From Niabella pedocola (GTDB taxonomy: Bacteria > Bacteroidota > Bacteroidia > Chitinophagales > Chitinophagaceae), in assembly GCF_021044425.1 (NCBI RefSeq), contig NZ_JAJNEC010000005.1, positions 2,418,001 to 2,482,000 on the forward strand: a stretch of DNA of 64,000 bases. The letters are read 5' to 3'. Shown piece by piece: positions 53,067 through 61,576 of the stretch; within the stretch, counting starts at the first letter, position 1, and each line of letters starts with the position of its first letter. Position numbers and translations under genes: made by a program. Below the pieces are notes generated by a model. The model made no database searches and was not told where the DNA came from. It worked only from the letters and a program-made list of their open reading frames with translations.

Positions 53067-53957
53067 ATGAGTTACCAACCTGTTGCTTTTGTATTAAAAA
53101 AAGCTGACCGTATTTTAATTTGGCCGTTTTTTATCTTTTTTGGAGGCATTGCGCTCCTGATCTTTTTGGCGGAGAAATATCAATTGCCAGACGGATGGGC
53201 CATTGCTGGTGTGCTGGTACTGTTGATTGCTGCAATACTGATCGGATCGTACAAATTCAATAAGTGGCGGCTATGGGCCTACGGGGAGGTGGACGACCTG
53301 GAAGAGTTATTGCGGCGGGGCCGGAAAAAATTAATATTCGGGAAAAATGAACTGCCGGGAAAATGGACCTGGATGTCGGGCAGCGACCGCGAACAACTAA
53401 AAAATATTCTGGAAAGCAGAAAGAACAGCCGAAACCTGGTAGTGGAAACGGGAGATGATCCGGGTATTCCACCGGAGGTAACGGTGTCCGGATCAAAGCT
53501 TAATTATATGATTCAGTTTGTTGTTTTTGCATTGGCCATACCTGTATGGTGGTATTTTCAAAAAGAGAAAAATCCTGCTGCACCTTCTGTTTCGCTCCAG
53601 CTTGTTGCGGTACTGTTTGCCGGTATTGCGTTATACGAGCTGTATAAGTTTTTTAAACCAACGGAGTTTTTTACCGTTGCGGAAGCCGGATACCAGGATA
53701 AAACAAACGGGCGCATTCCGTGGAACCGGGTAACACAAATTTACCTGGAGGATGGAGATGTGTTTGAGAGCAGGAAAGGAAAACAGGAATATCTTGTTAT
53801 GGATTATTGGGATGGAAATATCGGTCGCTCCATACAGAAGCCACTCCGGAACACATCTGTAAAAAGTACCGATTTGGAAAAGGCCATTAAAGTATACCTG
53901 GCCCGGCATAATAAAAATGCGATAACCAAACTGGCGTTTGGGAAAAAGGCCGTTTAG
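53067..53957 (+). CDS. membrane protein of unknown function (PH-like C-terminus possible)
   Basis: 296 residues, not recognised. Two N-terminal spans (PFFIFFGGIALLIFL and AIAGVLVLLIAAILIGSYKF), a charged cytoplasmic loop (~75-140), two more spans (FVVFALAIPVWWYF and VAVLFAGIALYELYKFF) and a C-terminal soluble part. The text FFTVAEAGYQDKTNGRIPWNRVTQIYLED resembles membrane-associated PH-like (bPH/STM3941-type) domains that sit behind membrane spans. Its stop codon interlocks with that of the convergent M16 peptidase gene (4-bp overlap). Its own -7 box separates it from the two-component operon. Confidence 0.65.
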   Translation: MSYQPVAFVLKKADRILIWPFFIFFGGIALLIFLAEKYQLPDGWAIAGVLVLLIAAILIGSYKFNKWRLWAYGEVDDLEELLRRGRKKLIFGKNELPGKWTWMSGSDREQLKNILESRKNSRNLVVETGDDPGIPPEVTVSGSKLNYMIQFVVFALAIPVWWYFQKEKNPAAPSVSLQLVAVLFAGIALYELYKFFKPTEFFTVAEAGYQDKTNGRIPWNRVTQIYLEDGDVFESRKGKQEYLVMDYWDGNIGRSIQKPLRNTSVKSTDLEKAIKVYLARHNKNAITKLAFGKKAV

Positions 53958-55192
53958 TTTTTTGCATAATAATATAAAGTGCTGCTGTTTTCCTCCCGGA
54001 AGATCTTTTGCGCGGTTTCCTGGATGGCTTGTGTGGTAACGGCATTGTACCGCTCCAGCTCCGTATTCATCATGCCGGCATCGCCCAGTAGCTCGTAAAA
54101 AGCCAGGCTGTTGGCACGGTTCAGGAGGCTCATGTCTTCAAAAGCCATCATACTTTCCGTTTTGTTCTTTACCTTCTGTAGTTCTGTTTCCTGGATGGGC
54201 GTTTCTTTTATCTGCCGCAGTATGGTTTCCACGGCAGCTTCTGCTGCCTTCATATCAATTCCTTTTACCAGTTTTCCCTCGATGCAGATGATGCCCGGGT
54301 CGATGCTGCCCATATGATAGCACTGGATGTTTACAAAAAGCTGCTGCTCTTTTACCAGTTTTTCAAACAGGCGGGAAGATTCTCCGCCACCCAAAATATC
54401 GGTGAGCAGGTCGGCTACGTAATATTCCGGGCTCAGGCGGTCGCCAATATGCCAGCATTTATAAAAGGCATCCAGCGGCACATCGGCGGTAACCGTTTCT
54501 TTTCTTGCTTCCGTTTGAGGCTGCTCCGCCGGAAGTTCCCGTTTTTTGGGGGCTCCCGCCGGGATGTCGCCAAACCATTCTTCGGCCAGGGCTTTTACTT
54601 CTTCCGTGGTAATATTACCGGCAACAACCATTACCGCATTGTTGGGGCGGTAGTGTTTAAAAAAGAAATTTTTTACGTCATCCAGTTGTGCATTTTCAAT
54701 ATGGGACAGTTCTTTACCAATGGTCATCCAGCGATAGGGGTGCTGTTTATAAGCCAGTTCGCGCAGCTTAAACCATACATCACCATAGGGCTTTTCCAGG
54801 TAATGTTCCTTAAATTCTTCACATACCACTTTGCGTTGCACTTCCAGGCTTTTTTCGCTGAACGCCAGGGAAAGCATCCGGTCGCTTTCGAGCCAAAAGG
54901 CGGTTGCAATATTTTCTTTGGGGATCTGGATGTAATAATTCGTAAGATCGTTGGAGGTATATGCATTGTTCTCGCCCCCGGCCAGTTGCAGGGGTTCGTC
55001 GTATTCGGGGATGTTTACCGATCCGCCAAACATCAGGTGCTCAAACAGGTGGGCAAAACCCGTTTGCTCCGGCACTTCGTCCCGTGCGCCCACATCGTAT
55101 AAAATATTCATTACCACAGTGGGGGTTGCCGTATCCTGGTGCACGATCACGCGCAGTTCGTTTGCTAAAGTAAATCTGTCAAACCGTATCAT
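53954..55192 (-). CDS. M16 family zinc peptidase (pitrilysin-like)
   Basis: 412 residues, single-subunit half-size M16 protein. Inverted zinc motif HLFEH (in TGFAHLFEHLMFGG, ~45-58) with the distal glutamate in the ENNAYTSNDLTNYY/VVCEEFKEHY region, and the second M16 domain (residues ~180-360) with VADLLTDILGGGESSRLF. No signal peptide, so the location is cytoplasmic or unclear. In Bacteroidota such genes often occur in pairs; here a single copy ends at the convergent neighbour's stop. The -7 box is four bases from the ATG. Confidence 0.9.
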   Translation of the reverse strand: MIRFDRFTLANELRVIVHQDTATPTVVMNILYDVGARDEVPEQTGFAHLFEHLMFGGSVNIPEYDEPLQLAGGENNAYTSNDLTNYYIQIPKENIATAFWLESDRMLSLAFSEKSLEVQRKVVCEEFKEHYLEKPYGDVWFKLRELAYKQHPYRWMTIGKELSHIENAQLDDVKNFFFKHYRPNNAVMVVAGNITTEEVKALAEEWFGDIPAGAPKKRELPAEQPQTEARKETVTADVPLDAFYKCWHIGDRLSPEYYVADLLTDILGGGESSRLFEKLVKEQQLFVNIQCYHMGSIDPGIICIEGKLVKGIDMKAAEAAVETILRQIKETPIQETELQKVKNKTESMMAFEDMSLLNRANSLAFYELLGDAGMMNTELERYNAVTTQAIQETAQKIFREENSSTLYYYAKN

Positions 55193-55196
55193 TTGG

Positions 55197-55204
55197 CAAA
55201 TGTA
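55197..55204 (-). promoter_or_regulatory. promoter -7 box abutting the M16 peptidase start
   Basis: The minus strand reads TACATTTG, an exact TAnnTTTG match with four bases before the ATG at 55192. Confidence 0.55.
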
Positions 55205-55277
55205 AGGTGAATGCTGTTTCCGGGGTAAAGAAAACGGGCGGCAACAACACGTATCATTGCTGTAAATGAAGCTATAT

Positions 55278-55310
55278 CCAAAAAAAGCCGCCTCCTTTTG
55301 GGGAGACGGC
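55278..55310 (-). terminator. terminator of the DUF937-OmpA gene
   Basis: On the minus strand GCCGTCTCCCC pairs with GGAGGCGGC (one mismatch) around a short AAAA loop, followed by TTTTTTTGG. It lies 23 bp after the OmpA gene stop. Confidence 0.8.
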
Positions 55311-55332
55311 AGTCTTCAGGGTTTACATATAA

Positions 55333-56619
55333 TTATTTTTTCAACAATCTTACAGAGGTCCTGCGGTCGGCCGCCCGGGCTTCATCCGGAGCGTTTTCAT
55401 CCACTTTGGCCAGTGTTTCACCATAGCCTTCCGCCTGGGGAACCTGGGCCCCCACGCCGGCGGCTTTTAACGCTGCCTGTACGGCTTTGGCCCGGCCATC
55501 GGACAATTTGAGGTTTGCGGCATCGTCGCCTTTTTTATCGGTATAGCCACCCACCTTGATCTTTACATCCGGGAAGGCTTTCAAAATGGCGGCGATATTG
55601 TCCAGCTGTCGTTTGGATGAATCGGTAAGTTTTGTGGTACCGAATTCAAAGTTCAGATCATCGAAGTTGAACCATTTTTCTTTCAGGGTACTGTCAGTTG
55701 CGTTCTTGTATTCGTCCGACTGGATAAACTGTATCAGCTGGTCTTCAATACCACCCGGGTATGCCTGCAGTTTTGTACCGTTGGGTAACGTAACTTCTGC
55801 AAGCGTTTTCACAGCCGGGGCCGGAGGTGTTTGGGGTACGGTGGTAAGGGTATCTGTAGGCGCAACGGCTGTGGTGTCGGCTCCGGTGCTGGTGGCAGTG
55901 TTGTTGTTACAGCCTTTTCCAAGGAAATACCAAAGCGCCAGCGCAATAACGGCCAGCAGCAACAGCGGCAACAGCCATTTAGCGCCGCCGCCCGCGTTCT
56001 GGGCGGTTTCACGCGCATAGTTATAGGCTGGTGCGGCAGTTTCCTGAACATTGGAAACCGTTTGCTGCACACCGTCCCTGATAGAACTCAGGCCCAATAC
56101 AGTACCCAGCGAACCCAGCCCGGAGGGGAGTGCACTGAGGATATTGCTTTTCTGGGAGCCCATAAAACTGGAAAAGGCACTTGCATTCAGGTTATTGTCT
56201 GTTGCATGTTTTCCAAGCAATCCCAGTACCAGGGGTACAACCATACTGATCAGCGATCCGGAAGAAGAAGATTTGATGCCTGCAAAATTTGCAATGCTGT
56301 CGATAATAGAATTTGTTTTGTCGCCCAGCAATCCTTTAAACAGACTGCTGCCTTTTGATAAAAGATCGGCGTTGCCGAAAAGCGTATCGGCACTATTGAG
56401 GACGCCGCTGTTAGAAAACCCTTTGGCGGTATCGAGCACTTCGGCAGCTCCCTGCTCGCTGGAAGATGCTTTGGAGGCAAATAGCCCCAGTACCGCGGGA
56501 ATGATGCCCGAAACGGCGTTGGAAACGTTTCCTTCACTTTCGTTGAGGAACGATCCGGCCTTTGCAATCAAATCCTGTGGGACGTAGTTCTTAACAAGAT
56601 CTACAATGTTGATTGACAT
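55333..56619 (-). CDS. OmpA-like protein with N-terminal DUF937 domain
   Basis: 428 residues from the ATG at 56617-56619 (MSINIVDLVKNYVP). Residues 1-~180 are a DUF937/YidB-like helical repeat (VPAVLGLFASK-type text: IIPAVLGLFASKASS, MVVPLVLGLLGKHA). A single span (WLLPLLLLAVIALALWYFLG, ~222-241) follows, then a Thr/Pro linker and a C-terminal OmpA peptidoglycan-binding domain (FEFGTTKLTDSSKRQLDNIA, VGGYTDKKGDDAANLKLSDG, RRTSVRL). The DUF937 part is presumably cytoplasmic and the OmpA part periplasmic, linking inner membrane and cell wall. Function unknown. Confidence 0.85.
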   Translation of the reverse strand: MSINIVDLVKNYVPQDLIAKAGSFLNESEGNVSNAVSGIIPAVLGLFASKASSSEQGAAEVLDTAKGFSNSGVLNSADTLFGNADLLSKGSSLFKGLLGDKTNSIIDSIANFAGIKSSSSGSLISMVVPLVLGLLGKHATDNNLNASAFSSFMGSQKSNILSALPSGLGSLGTVLGLSSIRDGVQQTVSNVQETAAPAYNYARETAQNAGGGAKWLLPLLLLAVIALALWYFLGKGCNNNTATSTGADTTAVAPTDTLTTVPQTPPAPAVKTLAEVTLPNGTKLQAYPGGIEDQLIQFIQSDEYKNATDSTLKEKWFNFDDLNFEFGTTKLTDSSKRQLDNIAAILKAFPDVKIKVGGYTDKKGDDAANLKLSDGRAKAVQAALKAAGVGAQVPQAEGYGETLAKVDENAPDEARAADRRTSVRLLKK

Positions 56620-56820
56620 AGTTTGAGTTTTTAGTTTGATTAAAAGACAGCGCCTTTGGTTTGCGCTATCCAATTCTATCTAAAAATATGCCATTTTTAG
56701 AAAATGCCCCGGCGGCGCAGGCTCAGGCCCGGATATCAGATATGGAAAACCCCGGTTTCGCTGTCTTTAATAGAGTACGGGAAAAGGAAACCGTATCTTT
56801 CAGGGATTAAATGTATTACA

Positions 56821-57210
56821 ATGCGAAAACGCTTCTTTTGGATACCGGCATTTGCCCTGCTCATGGCATTGAGCCCTGCGCCTCAAAACCGGCTGACCGG
56901 CATTTGGGAGCTGCAGATGGATGGCGCTTCAACCGGCTTATTAAAAATGTACAATGCGGATGGCAGCACCACAAATATCGGGCTGGCCGATGAAGGATTC
57001 GGCATCTCTATGGAAGGCACATTCGTATTGCAGTCGGACGGCAGTTATCTCGAAAAAACCGTTCGCTCCTCCTTCCCCGAGCAGGTGGGCGCAGAAAAGC
57101 TCGTTCAGTTTAAGCTTACCGGCGACAGTTTGCTGCATCTTTCTTACAAGGTAGCCGGCGAAACCTTTACGGAGGATTATAAAAAGCTCAAACTGATCAG
57201 GGGGCAATAG
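56821..57210 (+). CDS. small secreted lipocalin-like protein (DUF4488-like, tentative)
   Basis: 129 residues from the ATG at 56821, giving a signal peptide (RFFWIPAFALLMALSPAP); the longer frame to 56704 is rejected. The mature protein opens with NRLTGIWELQMDG and continues in short beta strands (LKMYNADGSTTNI, GTFVLQSDGSYLEKTV, VQFKLTGDSLLHLSY), the pattern of small lipocalin/DUF4488-like sensors in Bacteroidota. Exact family not certain; function unknown. TATCTTTC (56790-56797), one mismatch from TAnnTTTG, may be its -7 box. Confidence 0.7.
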   Translation: MRKRFFWIPAFALLMALSPAPQNRLTGIWELQMDGASTGLLKMYNADGSTTNIGLADEGFGISMEGTFVLQSDGSYLEKTVRSSFPEQVGAEKLVQFKLTGDSLLHLSYKVAGETFTEDYKKLKLIRGQ

Positions 57211-57257
57211 CTGTACTGCTGCCGGCCCGGGTTGGTTATTGTATATCTTCTAAAAGG

Positions 57258-57284
57258 AAAAAGCCCGCAATAGGCAGGCTTTTT
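57258..57284. terminator. bidirectional terminator
   Basis: An 8-bp stem AAAAAGCC/GGCTTTTT (57258-57265 and 57277-57284) with a partly paired loop lies between the convergent small secreted protein and leuS genes; A- and T-runs are built into the stem ends. Confidence 0.8.
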
Positions 57285-57304
57285 CAAAACAGATAACTTG
57301 TATT

Positions 57305-60085
57305 TTATACCACCAGGTTTACCATCTTGTTTTTTACATAAATGATCTTTTTCGGCGGTTTTCCGTCGAGCCATTTCTGCACCGTTTCATTCGCCAGTAC
57401 CAACTGTTCTACTTCGGGCTGCGAGGCTTCCAGCGAAAGGACCATCGTGGTACGCATTTTTCCGTTAACGGAAATAGGATATTCCTTTTCAGATTCCTTT
57501 GTATAGGTTGCTTCATACACCGGGAACGGTGCGTCCAGCACACTGGAGCTGTTGCCCAATGCATGCCATAGTTCTTCAGCAATATGCGGTGCATAGGAAG
57601 AAAGCATAACCAGCACCGGCTCCAGCACCTGCTTTTTATGGCATTTCAGATCTGTAAGTTCATTTACAAGGATCATGAAGGCACTCACACCGGTATTAAA
57701 GCTGAACCGCTCATTATCGTCTTCAATTTTTTTGATGCTCTTGTGCAGCACTTTCAGTTCGGCCGCAGTAGGTGCATCGTTTGTCCAGATGGTGGCAAAG
57801 CTGCCGTCCGTATTTTCCTTATAAAACAGGCGCCATAATTTTTTCAGGAAACGGTGTACGCCCTCAATGCCCTTGGTATCCCAGGGCTTGCTCATTTCCA
57901 CCGGTCCCAGGAACATTTCGTACATCCGGAAGGTGTCGGCTCCATACTTGTTTACCAGGTCGTCCGGGTTTACGGTATTGAACTTTGACTTGGACATCTT
58001 TTCTACTTCTGCCCCGCAGATGTATTTACCATCTTCCAGAATAAATGTTGCACCGGCAAATTCGTTGTTGCGCCATTTTGCAAAAGCTTCCTGGTCCAGC
58101 ACGGTGCCGTCCACAATATTTACATCCACATGAATTTTATCCAGTACCTGGCCGTTATAAGTGTCATCAGGGGCAATCAGTCCCTGCGAAACAAATTCAT
58201 TGGTACCATTGATGCGGTACACAAAGCGGCTGCTTCCCTGGATCATACCCTGGTTTACCAGCCGTTTAAACGGCTCATCAAAACCAATATAACCGAGGTC
58301 ATACAGGGCTTTTGTCCACATGCGGCTGTACAGCAGGTGTCCTACAGCATGCTCGGTGCCGCCGATATAAAGATCTACCTGGTTCCAGTAATCGGTAGCG
58401 GCGCGGCCGGCAAACTCCTGGTCGTTTTGGGGATCCATATAACGCAGGAAGTACCAGCTGGATCCGGCATAGCCGGGCATGGTATTGGTTTCCAGCTCCC
58501 GGGCCACCCATTCCGGGATATTGGCCAGGGGTCCTTCTCCTTCTGGTCCGGGTTTATAGTTATCTACTTCCGGCAGCTCCAGCGGCAGGGTTGCCGCGTC
58601 CATCGGGTAGGCGGTGCCTTTTTTCCATTGAATGGGGAAGGGTTCGCCCCAGTAGCGCTGGCGGCTGAAAGCCGCATCCCGCATTTTATAATTGACTTTC
58701 CGGGTTCCGATCCCTTTTTCCTCGATGGCTTTAATCACCAGCTCCATGGCTTCCCGCATGGGTACACCGTTTAAGAAGCCGGAGTTTTCCAGCAAGGCGT
58801 CCTTGGTTGCGTTGGCGTCTTCACCGTTAAAATGGCTGCCGATGATGTTGGTAATGGGAATATTGAAATGCTTGGCAAATTTAAAGTCGCGCTCATCGCC
58901 GCAGGGTACCGCCATGATGGCTCCTGTACCATAGCCGGCCAGTACGTATTCACTGATCCAGATGGGAATTTCGCGGCCATCGAACGGGTTGATAGCATAG
59001 GCGCCGGTAAACACACCGGTGATCTTTTTTTCTGCCATACGTTCCCGCTCGCTCCGGCTTTTTACATAAGCGATGTACGCATCTACAGCGGCTGCCTGCT
59101 CCGGGGTTTTGATCTGGTCTACCAGTTCCAGCTCCGGGGCAATTACCATAAAGTCCACGCCAAAAATGGTGTCCGGGCGGGTGGTGTACACCGTAAGTGT
59201 ATGAGCTGAATGCTGAATGCTGAAGGTGATTTCAGCTCCGCTGGATTTTCCGATCCAGTTGCTTTGCATTTCCTTCATGGCCTCGCTGAAGTCTACCTGC
59301 TGCAAGCCCTCCAGCAGGCGGTCTGCATATTCGGTGATGCGCAGGTACCATTGACGTAATTTCTTTTTCACCACCGGATAGCCGCCGCGTTCACTTACGC
59401 CATTTACAACCTCGTCATTTGCCAGCACCGTACCCAATGCCTCGCACCAGTTCACCTCGCCATAGCCGCAATAAGCCAGGCGGTATTCCATCAGGATATC
59501 CAGCTGCTGCGCTTCTCCATAAGACTTCCATTCATCGGCCGTAAAGCTGAATGAGGAGGACTTAACACCGGGTACTGCGGAGCCATGTTGCTCAAATAAA
59601 GCCACCAGGTTGCGGATGGGAACGGCTTTTTGCTGCTGCCGGTCGAAATAGCTTTCAAACAATTGCAGGAAGATCCATTGTGTCCATTTGTAATAACGCG
59701 GATCGCTGGTGCGTACTTCCCGGCTCCAGTCGAAGCAGAAACCGATATTGTCCAGCTGTTTCCGGAAAGTGGAAATATTCTTTTCCGTTGAAACGGCCGG
59801 GTGAATGCCGTTTTCGATGGCATATTGTTCTGCCGGCAGGCCAAACGCGTCATAACCCATGGGATGCAGCACGTTAAATCCTTTCAGGCGTTTGTAGCGG
59901 GCATAGATATCACTGGCAATATAACCCAGGGGATGCCCTACATGCAGCCCTGCCCCGCTGGGGTAGGGAAACATGTCCAGTACATAATATTTGGGTTTTT
60001 CGCTTTCATTCGAAACGGTGTAGGTACCGTTTTCCGCCCAGAAGTGTTGCCACTTTTTCTCTATTTCATTAAAGTTATACTCCAT
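57305..60085 (-). CDS. leuS: leucyl-tRNA synthetase
   Basis: 926 residues from the ATG at 60083-60085 (MEYNFNEIEKKWQHFW), the family start; a longer frame to 60121 is rejected. Class I signature HVGH at 48-51 (GAGLHVGHPLGY), a CP1 editing domain with the threonine-rich VYTTRPDTIFG (~298-308), and KMSKS at 696-700. It charges tRNA-Leu. Residues 288-294 (FSIQHSA), just before the Thr-rich editing loop, are encoded by three perfect 7-bp repeats (59204-59224) of the kind otherwise seen in gaps of this window. An exact -7 box (TAAATTTG, minus strand 60187-60180) lies 94 bases upstream of the ATG. Confidence 0.96.
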   Translation of the reverse strand: MEYNFNEIEKKWQHFWAENGTYTVSNESEKPKYYVLDMFPYPSGAGLHVGHPLGYIASDIYARYKRLKGFNVLHPMGYDAFGLPAEQYAIENGIHPAVSTEKNISTFRKQLDNIGFCFDWSREVRTSDPRYYKWTQWIFLQLFESYFDRQQQKAVPIRNLVALFEQHGSAVPGVKSSSFSFTADEWKSYGEAQQLDILMEYRLAYCGYGEVNWCEALGTVLANDEVVNGVSERGGYPVVKKKLRQWYLRITEYADRLLEGLQQVDFSEAMKEMQSNWIGKSSGAEITFSIQHSAHTLTVYTTRPDTIFGVDFMVIAPELELVDQIKTPEQAAAVDAYIAYVKSRSERERMAEKKITGVFTGAYAINPFDGREIPIWISEYVLAGYGTGAIMAVPCGDERDFKFAKHFNIPITNIIGSHFNGEDANATKDALLENSGFLNGVPMREAMELVIKAIEEKGIGTRKVNYKMRDAAFSRQRYWGEPFPIQWKKGTAYPMDAATLPLELPEVDNYKPGPEGEGPLANIPEWVARELETNTMPGYAGSSWYFLRYMDPQNDQEFAGRAATDYWNQVDLYIGGTEHAVGHLLYSRMWTKALYDLGYIGFDEPFKRLVNQGMIQGSSRFVYRINGTNEFVSQGLIAPDDTYNGQVLDKIHVDVNIVDGTVLDQEAFAKWRNNEFAGATFILEDGKYICGAEVEKMSKSKFNTVNPDDLVNKYGADTFRMYEMFLGPVEMSKPWDTKGIEGVHRFLKKLWRLFYKENTDGSFATIWTNDAPTAAELKVLHKSIKKIEDDNERFSFNTGVSAFMILVNELTDLKCHKKQVLEPVLVMLSSYAPHIAEELWHALGNSSSVLDAPFPVYEATYTKESEKEYPISVNGKMRTTMVLSLEASQPEVEQLVLANETVQKWLDGKPPKKIIYVKNKMVNLVV
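59204..59224 (-). repeat. three in-frame 7-bp repeats inside leuS
   Basis: The minus strand reads TTCAGCA TTCAGCA TTCAGCT, identical to units of the intergenic arrays at 38.9 kb. It codes for F288-A294 of LeuRS, and three units (21 bp) keep the frame. Confidence 0.8.
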
Positions 60086-60416
60086 AAATCTTGTATTGAT
60101 CCCGTTCCCTTTCTTTGGCATGTGAAAAGGATTGATGCTTCATTTTCAACAAAAAAATCAGGAAACCGGACTTGGGGGGCAAATTTAAGCATTGTATTTG
60201 CAAAAAGGCAGGTCTGGTGGGTATTTTGAGCGTAAAAGCCGCAGATTCGCAGATTGGGTTTAGGGGTTGGGGCAGCCAGGCAGGTGATGGAAGTCGCGGG
60301 CAAATGACGGCTATTGGCGGTTTTTGTAAAAAATCATTAAATGACGGGGCATTTTGCCCCGGGAACTCGGTCATTGCTTATAATATATTATATTGCAACC
60401 CTAAAATTGTCAGTAT
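60086..60416. other. 331-bp gap upstream of leuS
   Basis: It holds the probable leuS -7 box (60180-60187, minus strand) and worn repeat text GCCGCAGATTCGCAGATTGGG near 60238-60258. TATAATATATTATATTG at 60379-60395 is AT-rich promoter-like DNA before the DUF3098 gene, but not an exact TAnnTTTG. No ORF is credible. Confidence 0.5.
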
Positions 60417-60668
60417 ATGGCTACTTCAACAAATAGCGCCCCCACGATGTTTTCAAAATCCAATTACACCTGGATGCTGATCGGGGCAATTGTGATTGCT
60501 TTGGGCATGTTTTTACTGTCGGGCGGAAAAAGCAACAATCCGGCTGTTTTCAACCGGGATGAAGTATACAGCACCACTCGTATTACTATTGCACCTATCA
60601 TTATTTTCATTGGCCTGGCCATTGAAGTGTATGCTATTTTTAAAAAATCAGCTCCCGAAAAAAAGTAA
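60417..60668 (+). CDS. DUF3098 small membrane protein
   Basis: 83 residues with two membrane spans (YTWMLIGAIVIALGMFLL at ~17-34, and ITIAPIIIFIGLAIEVYAIF at ~55-74) separated by NNPAVFNRDEVYSTTR. The layout and the VFNRDEVYSTTRITIAP block match DUF3098, a small family almost confined to Bacteroidota and regularly found before uppP. Function unknown; the neighbourhood hints at cell-wall lipid carrier metabolism or division. Confidence 0.88.
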   Translation: MATSTNSAPTMFSKSNYTWMLIGAIVIALGMFLLSGGKSNNPAVFNRDEVYSTTRITIAPIIIFIGLAIEVYAIFKKSAPEKK

Positions 60669-60690
60669 AAAAACTTCAATAAGAAATTTT

Positions 60691-60721
60691 AAGGCGACTA
60701 CTTTTGTGTCGCCTTATTTTT
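60691..60721 (+). terminator. hairpin with T-run between DUF3098 and uppP
   Basis: An 8-bp stem AAGGCGAC/GTCGCCTT (60691-60698 and 60708-60715) is followed by ATTTTTT. It looks like an intrinsic terminator of the DUF3098 gene, but it ends only ~12 bases before the uppP ATG and its loop contains a perfect -7 box. Confidence 0.7.
60699..60706 (+). promoter_or_regulatory. promoter -7 box of uppP (inside hairpin loop)
   Basis: TACTTTTG is an exact TAnnTTTG match lying in the loop of the 60691-60715 hairpin. The predicted start site (~60713) is 21 bases before the uppP ATG at 60734. Confidence 0.5.
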
Positions 60722-60733
60722 TAAAGATACTTT

Positions 60734-61570
60734 ATGAGCATTATCCAGGCGATTATTATTGCGATCGTAGAAGGTATTACCGAATACCTTCCCATTTCCT
60801 CTACCGGTCATATGATCATTGCAAGCTCTTTTATGGGCATAGAAAAAGAGGAGTTTACCAAACTGTTTGAAGTAGCCATCCAGCTGGGTGCCATTCTTGC
60901 GGTGGTGGTATTGTACTGGCGCCGTTTTTTTCCTTCAAAGGCGGAAGGGGGTATTAACTGGTCGTTTTATTTTAAACTCATTGTTGGGGTAATTCCCGCC
61001 CTGGTGCTGGGGTATCTGTTCTCCGATAAAATTGATGAACTGCTGGAAAGCCCCACGGTAGTGGCCACAACCTTGCTGATCGGCGGCTTTGTATTGTTGT
61101 TTATCGACAAAATGTTCAACCACCCGACGGTTAAAACGGTGGATCAGATATCGTATCCCAAGGCGTTTGTTACCGGCTTATGGCAGGTAGTGGCCATGGT
61201 TCCCGGTGTGAGCCGCAGCGCGGCTTCTATTATCGGTGGTATGCAGCAGAAGATGACCCGCAATATCGCTGCCGAATTTTCTTTTTTCCTGGCGGTACCT
61301 ACTATGGCGGCCGCAACCCTCTATTCGCTCTTCCTGAAAAAATGGAACCAGGGGGGCGTTACCCAAAAAGGATATGAGCTGATCCTGGCCTCCAAAGAAA
61401 ATACCATTGCTTTTATCGTGGGCAATGTAGTGGCCTTTGTGGTGGCGATCCTTGCGATCAAATTTTTTATCGATTTCCTGAAAAAATACGGATTCAAAGC
61501 TTTCGGCTGGTACCGGATCATTGCAGGGGCGGTATTGCTGATATTGATTTATAAAGGGGTGATCGCGTAG
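60734..61570 (+). CDS. uppP: undecaprenyl-diphosphate phosphatase
   Basis: 278 residues of the UppP/BacA family. First motif EGITEYLPISSTGH (13-26) and second motif PGVSRSAASIIGGM starting at P157, containing the glutamate, serine and arginine residues that form the membrane active site. About eight membrane spans. It dephosphorylates undecaprenyl diphosphate to recycle the peptidoglycan and O-antigen lipid carrier. Confidence 0.95.
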   Translation: MSIIQAIIIAIVEGITEYLPISSTGHMIIASSFMGIEKEEFTKLFEVAIQLGAILAVVVLYWRRFFPSKAEGGINWSFYFKLIVGVIPALVLGYLFSDKIDELLESPTVVATTLLIGGFVLLFIDKMFNHPTVKTVDQISYPKAFVTGLWQVVAMVPGVSRSAASIIGGMQQKMTRNIAAEFSFFLAVPTMAAATLYSLFLKKWNQGGVTQKGYELILASKENTIAFIVGNVVAFVVAILAIKFFIDFLKKYGFKAFGWYRIIAGAVLLILIYKGVIA

Positions 61571-61576
61571 ATACCG

